A stretch of 64,000 nucleotides of DNA from SAR324 cluster bacterium JCVI-SC AAA005 (GTDB lineage Bacteria > SAR324 > NAC60-12): positions 23,036-87,035 of the forward strand of contig AGAU01000240.1 of the NCBI GenBank assembly GCA_000224765.2. The letters run 5' to 3'. The notes beneath the pieces are model-generated. The model was not told where the DNA came from and searched no databases. It saw only the letters and a program-made list of their open reading frames with translations. The translations under genes and the position numbers were made by a program. Positions 9,501 to 18,047 of this stretch are shown piece after piece (the first letter of the stretch is position 1; each line of letters starts with the position of its first letter).

Positions 9501-10742
9501 ATGGCACTAAAGAAAAAGAACTTTAGCGAAAATGAAATAGCTATATTTGAGGATGCTTGCATATACAAGCGAGGTGAATATTGGCATTTTAGAATGTGGT
9601 TGGCTAAAGAGAAGCGCTATGTAAGAAGAAGTTTAAAGACTACAAGTAGAGCTACAGCAGTAGAATTAGCAAAAGATACTTACCTAGATTTCTATGCAAA
9701 CCTGAGGCAGGGAAAAACATTCTTTAGTATCACAGCAAAAGAGGGTGCAGAAAAATATTTGGAAGCGAGAAGAAAGGATTGGGAAATAGGTAACATAGTG
9801 CGTGAAAGATATTTAGCTTTGCAAACACATATTAAGCATTGGGTAGAGTATGTTGGAAAAAAGAAGAAATTAAGAGAATTGAGAAGAAGAGATTGTGAGG
9901 AGTATTATGAGTTTAGAATGAAGAAGACAGTGGGAAAAATTAGGCAAACAACAGTTGAAGGAGAGCAAGTAAGCATAAATGCCTGTATGCGGTGGCTTTA
10001 TAAAGAAGGAGAAACAAGTATTGATGGATTTGAATTTAAAAAAATCAAAAAGATTGATGATAGAGTTGATGCAGTAAGAAGACAAACACTAACAAATGAA
10101 GAGTACGAGAGATTGTATAGAGCAATGCGAACGTACTGTTCAAGAACAAATAAAAGAATTGATGAAGATGAACTGTGCTGCAGAAAATTAGTTCAACACT
10201 TTATACTGATTGCTACTAACAGTGGATTGAGGATTGGTGAACTAAAACAGCTGAAATGGGACGATGTCATAATTGAAAGACAAAAGAATCAAACAGGAAG
10301 TGAGATAAAACTGGCTCGGATAAACGTACGGGCAGAAACAAGCAAAGTCAGAAAAAGTAGGACAGTTCTGTGCAGAAATGGACAGTACTTTGAGAGACTT
10401 GCTGAAATATTTGAAAATAGAAAAAGAGAAGATTTCATCTTTAGTATCAATGGAAAGGAGAAATTAAAAAATACAAATATATATAAGCATTTCAATGCAA
10501 TGCTAATTGAGGCGAAGATAAATGATTATGCAGAAAGAGGAATCGTTCCTTACAGCTTGAGGCACTTTATGATTACGCAGGGGATTATGGCGGGATTGAG
10601 TTTCAGGCAGGTTGCTGACATGTGTGGAACGAGTATCGCCATGATTGAGAAAACATATTGGCACTTGAATGATGAAATGCGGAAGACAGCAGCAATGGCA
10701 GATTACATACGCAGGGAAGATGGGACGATTGAAGTAATATGA
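9501..10742 (+). CDS. Tyrosine recombinase / phage-type integrase
   Basis: A 413-residue site-specific recombinase, the probable integrase of this element. The N-terminal part (about 1-95) is a basic DNA-binding region with RRSLKTTSRATAVELA, typical of arm-binding domains. A SAM-like core-binding domain follows. The catalytic domain begins with ATNSGLRIGELKQLKW (first catalytic Arg). It continues to PYSLRHFMITQG, where the usual His of HxxR is replaced by Tyr but Arg and the following His remain, and ends with GTSIAMIEKTYWHL carrying the Tyr nucleophile. ATG 9501 is preceded by GAGGCGGA. AT-rich codon use differs from the flanking chromosome. The frame is undamaged. Confidence 0.9.
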   Translation: MALKKKNFSENEIAIFEDACIYKRGEYWHFRMWLAKEKRYVRRSLKTTSRATAVELAKDTYLDFYANLRQGKTFFSITAKEGAEKYLEARRKDWEIGNIVRERYLALQTHIKHWVEYVGKKKKLRELRRRDCEEYYEFRMKKTVGKIRQTTVEGEQVSINACMRWLYKEGETSIDGFEFKKIKKIDDRVDAVRRQTLTNEEYERLYRAMRTYCSRTNKRIDEDELCCRKLVQHFILIATNSGLRIGELKQLKWDDVIIERQKNQTGSEIKLARINVRAETSKVRKSRTVLCRNGQYFERLAEIFENRKREDFIFSINGKEKLKNTNIYKHFNAMLIEAKINDYAERGIVPYSLRHFMITQGIMAGLSFRQVADMCGTSIAMIEKTYWHLNDEMRKTAAMADYIRREDGTIEVI

Positions 10743-10852
10743 AGTATAAAGAAGAATTCTTTTTACAAAGAGAAGAGGAATTAGGTGATCAATTGTAACT
10801 TAAATAATTTTTATTTTCTTAGTCTTTAAAAAACACTGTTGGAGATACTGTT

Positions 10853-11509
10853 TTGCGAATTTTATTTTTATCTTTTCTTATTTTTTGCGTAATAAATACA
10901 GCTGTAAAAGCAGCTATTTTTGATGTTTAAAATCATGGTATTTATGGTGGTTTCTGGCGAGATCTTTATAAATTTGGACCTGTTGTGGTTGATACTGTTG
11001 GGGGCGATTTAGGTATATTTTTAAGTGATTATCTTAAGACAGGTTTTTCTTTTGCAACAGTGGCAGGCTTATTGTCTGATAATAAAGATGATGATGTTTT
11101 TAGCTCAGTCAGTAGTAGTAATGAAAATCCTGATAGATACAGTCTCGTACTCAATGCTTTAGAAACAGCTGATTTCGCTTATAGTACAGCGGCATTTAAG
11201 TTAGAATATATTATTTATGATGGTTCATCATTTGGTTGGTCGACAACAGGAAATTTTGGTCAAGGAGTATTCAGTCAAGGTAAAATAAATAATAGTTCAG
11301 GCTTAAAAAGTGATGAGTATCAATCATTTTCTCGTACATATGTTTCTCTAGGTACAGCAGTCATAGTTAAATTTACAAAAAACTTTAGAATATCTCTTGG
11401 GATTTCACAACGGAAAGATTTGAATGCAAATGATAAAAGTCGCCCTGAAGGATTTGAAAACCTTGATGCTGTTACAATTTGTAATCATATATACTTGGTT
11501 AAGTTTTAA
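10853..11509 (+). pseudogene. Secreted hypothetical protein with one in-frame TAA
   Basis: A TTG at 10853, preceded by GGAGA, opens a signal peptide (MRILFLSFLIFCVINTAVKA, cleavage after KA). Five residues into the mature part is a TAA (10928-10930), after which the same frame runs open to 11509 with well-formed protein sequence (HGIYGGFWRDLYKFG, DTVGGDLGIFLSDYLKTGF). The continuity across the stop indicates one gene of about 218 codons disabled by a nonsense change. Internal GTG codons could restart but would lose the signal. The mature part is rich in Ser, Gly and aromatic residues and ends in a strand-like segment, possibly a small outer-membrane or exported protein. No family recognised. 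Confidence 0.5.
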
Positions 11510-11798
11510 ATTACCTAATTCCAGATGGAACAGATGACAGGATTAATGACACATCCGGACGGATGATACGAACGAACAGATAACAGAATTGACGAAAATT
11601 AATATAAGCGAATAAAAACCGTGCATTATTATAATTTAACTAATATTTACAATAGTCTATAATTATTTTAAACGTTTTATTACCGCTTATCATTCTAACA
11701 TTTTCTAAATTTCAACATTATCATTAGTGTCATTCGTTCATTCTACCCACTCTGTTCTTCATGCTCATCAGTTTGTTCTGCTCGCTTGTTCTCCATGT

Positions 11799-11999
11799 TC
11801 ACTTAATAAGTTCACAAGCGTTGCGCATCATGTAATCATTAACGTCAATATAACGCTGCGTTGTCTGTATGCTTGCATGCCCTGCCATCTCCGTTAGCAC
11901 CCGCACCCCGACTCCCTTGCTACTCAATAGAAAGGAGAAATACCACAGTTGTAGTGTCAAATCTGCTTTATAGAGCAAGGAGCCTGATTGATGGAGCAA
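11799..11999 (-). pseudogene. C-terminal remnant of a second tyrosine recombinase
   Basis: The reverse strand ends with VRVLTEMAGHASIQTTQRY followed by IDVNDYMMRNACELIK and a stop. This is the C-terminus of XerC/D-like integrases: the GH before the TTQRY tyrosine nucleophile, then the conserved tail. About 40 residues are recognisable; the catalytic Arg and the HxxR box are missing and the upstream part of the frame is not integrase-like. It differs from the intact recombinase at 9501 and runs the other way, so it marks an older insertion or an element nested here. Confidence 0.75.
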
Positions 12000-12174
12000 G
12001 CAAGGGTGAGTTTGTTACATGAGATGTGAAGGTAATGGGTGCAGTACTGGTCTATACACAATTGACATTAATGAAATAGGTTACTCAGTCAAGAATCAGA
12101 TGTAGCAAAACGCATTTCTATCGCGTGAAATTAATGGCACTGCCCAATTCATCAATAAGTAGTAAAGGTATAAT

Positions 12175-13473
12175 ATGAAGAAAGTTTATGTAGCATTAAT
12201 TGCGGATTTGATTCATGCAGGCCATGTTAGGTTGTTAAAAGAAGCCACAGGCTTAGGTGAAGTAACTGTCGGCTTGCTAACCTCTAAAGCCATTGAGGAG
12301 ATGAACGATAGAGCATTTTTGAATTATGAAAAAAGATATGAAGCGTTAGATTCATTAAAATACGTTAATCATATCGTTCCGCAAGATTCAGCCAGTTATA
12401 AAGACAATATCTTAAAACTTAAGCCCGATTATGTTGTACATGGTGATGATTGGCAGTATGGAGCATATCAGTATTTGAGAGATGAAGTTGTGACGCTCAT
12501 TCATGGTTATGGGGGTTCATTAAAAGAGATTCCATATAGCTCGGATATCAGTGATTTTAATGTTAAAAATGAGCTTATACAGTTGGGCGTCGCTTCAGTT
12601 TCGCGTCAAAGTCGATTGCGCGAACTAATTAAAATTAAACCGGTGGTAAAAATACTTGAAGCACATAATGCTTTGAGTGGATTAATTGCTGAATCGACTA
12701 GTGAAGAGAGGAATGGAAATTTGGTTTCTTTTGATGGTATGTGGTCAAGTTCTTTAACTGACTCTACTGCTAGAGGAAAGCCTGATATTGAAGCTGTAGA
12801 TGTAACCTCTAGACTAAACATGGTAAACGATATTTTTGAAGTTACTACTAAGCCGATGATTTATGATGCAGATACTGGTGGTAAAATTGAACATTTCGAG
12901 TTTACTGTTAGAAGCTTAGAGCGAACAGGGGTGAGTGCGGTAGTTATTGAGGATAAAACTGGGCTAAAAAAGAATTCATTGTTTGGTAATGATGTAGTTC
13001 AAACTCAAGATACCATTGCAGGTTTTTGTGAAAAAATAATAGCTGGCAAAAAAGCTCAGACATGTAAAGACTTTATGATTATAGCAAGAATTGAGTCTTT
13101 AATACTTGAAGTAGGTATGGATGATGCTCTTGCCAGAGCCACAGCATATATCCAAGCTGGTGCAGATGGGATCATGATTCATTCTAGGCATAAGGATCCT
13201 GCTGAGATTATTGAGTTTATGCAGAAGTTCAGAGCTTCTGATAGACACACTCCAATAGTAGTCGTTCCTACGAGTTTCAATTCAGTTACAGTAGAAGAGT
13301 TTGCCGAGATGGGGGTTAATATAGTTATTACTGCTAATCATATGTTACGGTCAGCTTACCCCGCAATGCTTAAAGTTGCAAAAAGTATCCTTAGTCACGG
13401 ACGTAGTTTAGAAGCAGAACCAGACTGTATGTCAATTAAAGAAATTTTGGAGTTCATTCCTGGAACAAAGTAA
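12175..13473 (+). CDS. pepM: Phosphoenolpyruvate mutase with N-terminal nucleotidyltransferase domain
   Basis: PepM rearranges phosphoenolpyruvate to phosphonopyruvate, forming the C-P bond that begins nearly all phosphonate biosynthesis. The 432-residue protein has two domains. Residues 1-130 form a cytidylyltransferase-like fold with HAGH at 14-17 and VVHGDDW near 87. Residues about 145-430 are the PEP mutase TIM barrel, with Mg-binding DADTGG at 231-236 and the mutase signature EDKTGLKKNS at 259-268, which separates true mutases from isocitrate-lyase relatives. ATG 12175 has AAAGG upstream. The next frame begins 25 bp after the stop, suggesting an operon. The frame is intact and AT-rich. 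The fused domain may activate a phosphonate with CTP, but that role is inference. Confidence 0.93.
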   Translation: MKKVYVALIADLIHAGHVRLLKEATGLGEVTVGLLTSKAIEEMNDRAFLNYEKRYEALDSLKYVNHIVPQDSASYKDNILKLKPDYVVHGDDWQYGAYQYLRDEVVTLIHGYGGSLKEIPYSSDISDFNVKNELIQLGVASVSRQSRLRELIKIKPVVKILEAHNALSGLIAESTSEERNGNLVSFDGMWSSSLTDSTARGKPDIEAVDVTSRLNMVNDIFEVTTKPMIYDADTGGKIEHFEFTVRSLERTGVSAVVIEDKTGLKKNSLFGNDVVQTQDTIAGFCEKIIAGKKAQTCKDFMIIARIESLILEVGMDDALARATAYIQAGADGIMIHSRHKDPAEIIEFMQKFRASDRHTPIVVVPTSFNSVTVEEFAEMGVNIVITANHMLRSAYPAMLKVAKSILSHGRSLEAEPDCMSIKEILEFIPGTK

Positions 13474-13498
13474 ATTTTTTCACAGGGCATTGTTTAAG

Positions 13499-14757
13499 AT
13501 GAAACGAATTGTGGAGTATATGTCCGTTTCGCTTATTCACCATGGGCATGTGAGGCTCATTAAGCGTGCATCGGAATATGGCAAAGTGATTATTGGGTTA
13601 ACCACTGATGATGTAATTGAACTAAAGAAAGGTTATCCCCAGAGTTGCGATACGAGCATCGTAAAGAAGTGCTTGAAACAATGGCTTTTGTCAAAAAGGT
13701 AGTGCCAACACCGTGGCTGGTTACAGAAAATGTACTGGCTAAATACGATATTGATCTGCTAGTTAATGGCCATGATAACTCAAATGATATTCTTCAAGAA
13801 AAACTACTAATCTTCCCACGTAAAGCGGGTATCAGCAGTATCGACTTCCGCCAAAATCTAAGACGGTTAATTGCGCAGGTCAAAAATAAAAAACTGATTC
13901 TGACACCTAGGCCTGGTGCTGTGCCCTATGAGGCAACCAAAGTGATGCGCCCATTGTTTTGCTGTGGTGACGAAGGCTATACATAGATGTCTGCCGAGGT
14001 TATTGAATGGATAAAAGGGTTGTCTGGTCAGGATGAGGTCTTGTTTGCTCAAGGCTCTGCTACCTTTGGTTAGGAATTGGCTGCACATAGTTTGGTCCGG
14101 GGGAAGGTTTTGCTAATATCAACAGGGTATTGCAGTTATCGTTTGGAAAAACTATTGCCAAGGGGCTGTAACGTAACTAAATGTCAGTATGTGGACGTTG
14201 GAAATTTTACTGGTGATTTCGAGTGGGTGATGTGTGTGTATACTGAAACAAGTTGTGCGTTCAAAGTAAATTTAAGAAATATCTGCAAAATCGAAGATGC
14301 CTGAGGTGTGGCTTTGTATGTCAATGCAACTACTTTTGTTGGCTTAAAGGATCAACATGATTTAGCAAATGCCATGGCTTTCAGTTCTTGTAAGGGATTG
14401 TTTGGTATTAGGGGTGCTGCTTTTGTGGCTTATAAAAATTTGCTGAAGATTCATGACTTTGTTCAATTTTATTTAAACTTCCAGACTCATCAAGAGCGTA
14501 GAATTACTGGTCCTTACTATGCAGTAGCTTCATTACATGGCGTCATGAATATTCATAATGATATTGTGCAACGTGTCAGGCCTAATCAACAGCCATTGTT
14601 ATGCAAATATATAGACGTAAAAGTAACAAAGGATGATACTAATGTTGTGCTTTATCCACCATGTAGCGATCTTAAGGGCTCAGTTGTGTGCCCCTTGGGA
14701 AAACATTGGAATAAAATAAATATGTGTGATCAAATCATCGTAAAGGAATTTAATTAT
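13499..14757 (+). pseudogene. Broken phosphonate cytidylyltransferase-aminotransferase fusion (PntC-like)
   Basis: This was a two-domain gene. The first part is a cytidylyltransferase (SLIHHGHVRLIKRASEYGK with its HxGH, later LLVNGHDNSND and LLIFPRKAGISS). The second is a PLP aminotransferase like 2-aminoethylphosphonate transaminase (GLSGQDEVLFAQGSATF, VYTETSCAFKV, SSCKGLFGIRGA with the PLP lysine). Damage is extensive: a frameshift near 13634-13640, in-frame TAG at 13984 and 14071, TGA near 14302, and an apparent deletion around 14570 before the C-terminal KGSVVCPLG. The frame after the last stop runs without interruption into the decarboxylase. Known PntC enzymes make CMP-2-aminoethylphosphonate for phosphonolipids or glycans, so this step is lost here. 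Confidence 0.8.
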
Positions 14758-15846
14758 ATGTTGGATACAATCAAATTTACTAAATTGTTAATTGAAGAAG
14801 GTTTTACGCACTTGATCGTCGTTCCTTGTAGCTTTGCCAAAAACCTTATCAATGCATCTATTAACAATAGTGATAAAATTCCTTATGTGCCATGTGCTAG
14901 CGAAGCGGTGGGTTGTTCAGTAGCTGCTGGTCTGTCTATGACGGGCCAGCGCCCTATAGTGATTGTCCAATCTTCAGGATTAACTAATATGGGTAGTTGT
15001 ATAACTAGCCTATTGATACCATACGATTTGAAATTTCCCATTATCACCAGTTGGCGTACCTACGAGACAGGTGATAGTGAAATTCAGCATGCACACCTCG
15101 CAACACGTCTGCCTGATCTGATAGATGCATACGGCTATGAACATGTGTTGCTTGATCTTGATAGCGAGGTAACGGCGAAAGAGCAAATTAAAGCCTGTGA
15201 ACAACGAATGCAAATCTGCGTATTGCAGAAAGATACATTCTCACCAGTTAAGTTAGAAACAGATGTGTTAAATTTATCAAAATATCCAAAGCGCAGTGAA
15301 TATCTTAAGTTGATGAATGAAAAATTTTCAGGTACCGAAAAAGTTTTCATTGGTACTACCGGTAATACCGCACGTGATATGGGTACTTTCATGCCTGATA
15401 CTTCTAATTTTTTTATGGTGGGTAACATGGGTGGTGCCTTGAGTCTTGGTTTGGGTGCAGCAATGGCTGGGCGTGATATCTGTGTCTGCGGGGGTGATGC
15501 TGAATTTGTTATGCACATGGGTGGGCTTACAACTGCGGGGCGTTATAACAAAGGCAGTACAGGTAAGCTTACTTACATTATGTTTGATAATGAATCGAAT
15601 AAGAGTACCGGTGGACAGAGAACCTATCAGGATCACCTAAACTACAGCAAAATCGTTGACGGTAGTAGCATTAGTGTCGACTATGACATTGTCACTACAG
15701 TTGCTGATTTTGCTCAGGTTCTAGAGGCATTAGATGAAAAGTCCGGTATACATTTTGTGCATGTAAAAGCATCGTATGATGCTGAAACACCTCGTCCTGA
15801 GGCAGAAATAATCATTAATAGCACAGATGTTTTTTTAAATAAGTAA
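14758..15846 (+). CDS. ppd: Phosphonopyruvate decarboxylase
   Basis: This thiamine-diphosphate enzyme decarboxylates phosphonopyruvate to phosphonoacetaldehyde, pulling the unfavourable PepM reaction forward. The 362-residue product is near family length. It has the N-terminal Pyr domain with VPCASEAVGCSVAAGLSMTG (catalytic Glu region) and VQSSGLTNMGSCITSLLIPY. The PP domain follows with MGGALSLGLGAAMAG, GGDAEFVMHMGGL and FDNESNKSTGGQRT, the Mg-ThDP pocket. I start it at ATG 14758, which has AAAGGA upstream and matches family N-termini. The same frame extends upstream to 14308 through the aminotransferase remnant, so a fused product is formally possible but unlikely to be native. Confidence 0.88.
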   Translation: MLDTIKFTKLLIEEGFTHLIVVPCSFAKNLINASINNSDKIPYVPCASEAVGCSVAAGLSMTGQRPIVIVQSSGLTNMGSCITSLLIPYDLKFPIITSWRTYETGDSEIQHAHLATRLPDLIDAYGYEHVLLDLDSEVTAKEQIKACEQRMQICVLQKDTFSPVKLETDVLNLSKYPKRSEYLKLMNEKFSGTEKVFIGTTGNTARDMGTFMPDTSNFFMVGNMGGALSLGLGAAMAGRDICVCGGDAEFVMHMGGLTTAGRYNKGSTGKLTYIMFDNESNKSTGGQRTYQDHLNYSKIVDGSSISVDYDIVTTVADFAQVLEALDEKSGIHFVHVKASYDAETPRPEAEIIINSTDVFLNK

Positions 15847-15907
15847 TCGTGAATTCAATTTGGCTCCTTAATGTAATAATTTAATTATTCTTATGAATTA
15901 TATAGAC

Positions 15908-16207
15908 ATGATAAAATTAGTTTATAATAGTAAAGATGTGAGCAAATCTCTTAGTTTTTGTAGTCATTTCGATATCGTTGATTCTTATTATCGCAAAAGA
16001 CTTTTTTTGAATATTTATCCGAAAGTAGCTTTTGCCCATAGAGGATGTAAAAGTCGTTGATATGGGCTCTGGATTTGGTGCTCGCTTGCAGAGTACGGAG
16101 TGTTTTGGTGCTCATCCGGTAATTTGTATGGTGTGGGTCTTTCTGAAGAGAGAGCGGCTATTGCAAAAGAGATCTCACCAAATATGAATTTGATTGGTAT
16201 CTATTAG
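15908..16207 (+). pseudogene. SAM-dependent methyltransferase fragment
   Basis: From ATG 15908 the frame reads FDIVDSYYRKRLFLNIYPKVAF, shifts by one base near 16035, continues with EDVKVVDMGSGFGARLQ (a class-I SAM-binding glycine motif), then shifts again to YGVGLSEERAAIAKEISPN, the next conserved strand of these enzymes, and stops. At least two frameshifts and a missing C-terminal half make this a remnant. Its position right behind the phosphonate genes suggests it may have tailored the phosphonate product, but that is only context. Confidence 0.6.
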
Positions 16208-16388
16208 TTGAATATCTAACACAAATCCAACTTAAGTTTGGAGAGGTTTCTGAAAATACTTCGAGTCAATATTAGTACCGTTCCAAAATAATTACTTAGT
16301 AGAAAAAAATCAACAACTGCATGCTGATGTTAAAATAGATAAACGTCAAAATCAATATCTTCAAGAAAAGAACCCTGTTAATGAAAAT

Positions 16389-16960
16389 TTGTTTGATGTT
16401 AAATGGTTAAAGAAAGTTGATGCAATTCTTGAATACATCAATTCGGAATTATCTGAAACCAATTTTAATAATTCTGATTTTCACAGGTACCCGTATAAAA
16501 AGAAAATTTGTTTAATTGATATTGATGTCCCAAGATTTCTTGAGTACCAAATTGATAAGAAAGAATCCCTTACCATTTCATTACAAGCGTAACTTGAATA
16601 AATACCTGGTTGGAATTGGAAAAAAATAAAGGAAAAGGATTGGGATAAATTTATCCTTCCACTTACTGAATATTTTGATGATAATGGGACCGCAAAAGTA
16701 CCGGCAAAGTTTATCTCGAGTTCTGAATTTAAGCTTGGCTCCAAGGTCAGTGAATTATGAAAAATGTATAAACGTGGGAATCTTTCCCTCTGAGAGAATA
16801 CATCAATTAGAGTCTTTTGCTGATTGGTCTTGGAGTCCTGCAGATGACTATTAGAATGTGATGTATAATGATTTTATTAAATATCTTTCTGAACACAGGA
16901 AATTCCCATTTATTACTAATTCTTCTTGTGCAAATTTACCCCATTGGTACGCTCAATAAT
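16389..16960 (+). pseudogene. Helicase-associated (HA) domain remnant
   Basis: Pieces in shifted frames spell tandem helicase-associated domains: IPGWNWKKIKEKDWDKF, LTEYFDDNGTAKVPAKFI, SSSEFKLGSKVS, then ERIHQLESFADWSWSP and FIKYLSEHRKFPFI. The W-x-W start, the G-x-x-x-VP centre and the L-G-x-x-V end repeat as in HA domains, which sit in series on the C-termini of some DEAD-box helicases and restriction-like proteins. Several stops and frameshifts interrupt it and no helicase core precedes it. This points to loss of a former defence or plasmid helicase gene within the island. Confidence 0.6.
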
Positions 16961-17117
16961 TTGAGCATTAATCAAATCATAAGCTTTCAGATCAACAATC
17001 AAAAAAGTTCAATACGCTGAAGCCAAGGCAATTGAAGTTCTCTGAATAATTTTCGGTTGTCCATCTCCTAAAGTGATCGCACAATACTAGTGAACACTTG
17101 CTAACGAGGAGGCAACG

Positions 17118-17510
17118 ATGGAACTATTGAAGACACTGCAGCTGACACGGTATCAGCGAAACAATAGAAACAATCCCGTCCTACAACGCAGAATCAAGCT
17201 TGCTGTTGGTCTAAGTGAGCAGATTCAGCTAGCTAAAAATCCAAACTATAAACAGATTAGTGTACGTACTGTTGCAGACGATAGTGGTGAACTACGTGAA
17301 GTTGAAGTGAGTAAACGTGTGCTGCGTTGTTGGCATGTGGGTGCGGATGGTACTGTTGAATTAACCCTACGCTATGGCAGCAGGGTGCTTGAACTTGCCA
17401 AGGGCATGGATGCTGTTGAACTAGTGAGTAAAGATGAATTGGTTGGTGTGCTAGAACAGTTTAAGGCAGCTGCTGAGCTTGGTGAGATGGATGATATGAT
17501 TGCTGCCTAG
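17118..17510 (+). CDS. Small island protein, DUF6641-like
   Basis: A 130-residue basic protein near the right end of the element with a strong ribosome-binding site (GAGGAGGC, spacing about 5). It begins MELLKTLQLTRYQRNN, has an internal RRIKLAVGLSEQIQLAK helix, a strand region YKQISVRTVADDSGELREV and VLRCWHVGADGTVELTLRYGS, and an acidic end. The layout recalls small DUF6641-type proteins that accompany integrases in genomic islands; I recall this family imperfectly. No catalytic residues are evident. The clean frame beside so many broken ones suggests it is still selected, perhaps for element maintenance. Confidence 0.55.
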   Translation: MELLKTLQLTRYQRNNRNNPVLQRRIKLAVGLSEQIQLAKNPNYKQISVRTVADDSGELREVEVSKRVLRCWHVGADGTVELTLRYGSRVLELAKGMDAVELVSKDELVGVLEQFKAAAELGEMDDMIAA

Positions 17511-17600
17511 TTGGCAAAGCGAAAACGTGTTAACACACAACAGCACTAGTAATTTACTTGGTTTTTAGCCCTTTGACTTGTTGATTTATGGGGTGTTAAA

Positions 17601-17707
17601 GTTACACAATTTTTTGGTTCATTTTTGCTTCTGTACGATATCAATACTTTGAAGGGTTGCTCAGACTCCTGTTTTGCTATAAAAACTTACACAAAAGCTA
17701 CACACTG
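17601..17707. repeat. Right cluster of TTACACA-like repeats (possible recombinase arm sites)
   Basis: GTTACACAAT (17601-17610), CTTACACAAAAG (17686-17697) and GCTACACACTG just after share the core seen at the left end. They lie between the last island gene and the right attachment repeat. The 537 bp from 17511 to 18047 otherwise hold only the repeat, a short GGAG/CTCC hairpin near 17740, and AT-rich sequence upstream of the next gene. Confidence 0.4.
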
Positions 17708-17758
17708 AAATTTGTAACTTGTAAATTATTGAAATAAAAGGAGGAAAAACTCCATAAA

Positions 17759-17774
17759 TGCAGGTGACATACAA
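17759..17774 (+). repeat. Right attachment site (attR), 16-bp direct repeat
   Basis: Identical in sequence and orientation to 9328-9343 (TGCAGGTGACATACAA). Beyond it base composition returns toward that of the chromosome. On the reverse strand the outer flank reads TMGGLYVTC, which could be the N-terminal side of the interrupted RidA-like gene. Confidence 0.75.
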
Positions 17775-18047
17775 ACCTCCCATGGTGAGGGTGAACGAAA
17801 TACAAGCCTGAAATGTGGGAAACATCCACGCTGGCCGATATTTCTCACGAATTATCTCACTGACTGGATTTGTGAAGTGCGTCAGTCATAGAAACTTTGT
17901 ATCAGCTTAGCTACTGTGTCAGAGCGTATTGCTTTAGCTTCTAAATCCATCATATATTTCAATTATCATTAAATTGATAAGTTTAAATTTACTAAAATTA
18001 AATTATTTAATAATTTAGTTTCATAATATTGTCATAGGATACACAAA

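Larger units (their letters stand above)
9328..17774. mobile_element. Integrated genomic element carrying a phosphonate gene cluster
   Basis: About 8.4 kb bounded by a perfect 16-bp direct repeat. A full-length tyrosine recombinase lies about 160 bp inside the left repeat and is read inward. Base composition is clearly AT-richer than the flanking housekeeping DNA. The cargo is a secreted-protein pseudogene, a second recombinase remnant, the PEP-mutase/phosphonopyruvate-decarboxylase genes with a broken middle gene, methyltransferase and HA-domain remnants, and a small gene near the right end. TTACACA-like repeats flank both ends and may be recombinase arm sites. No replication, conjugation or phage structural genes are present, so it is best seen as a small integrative island, perhaps no longer mobile. 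Confidence 0.75.

Noticed and set aside
9501..17510. Prophage interpretation of the island
   Set aside because: No capsid, terminase, tail, lysis or replication genes; only a recombinase and metabolic cargo.
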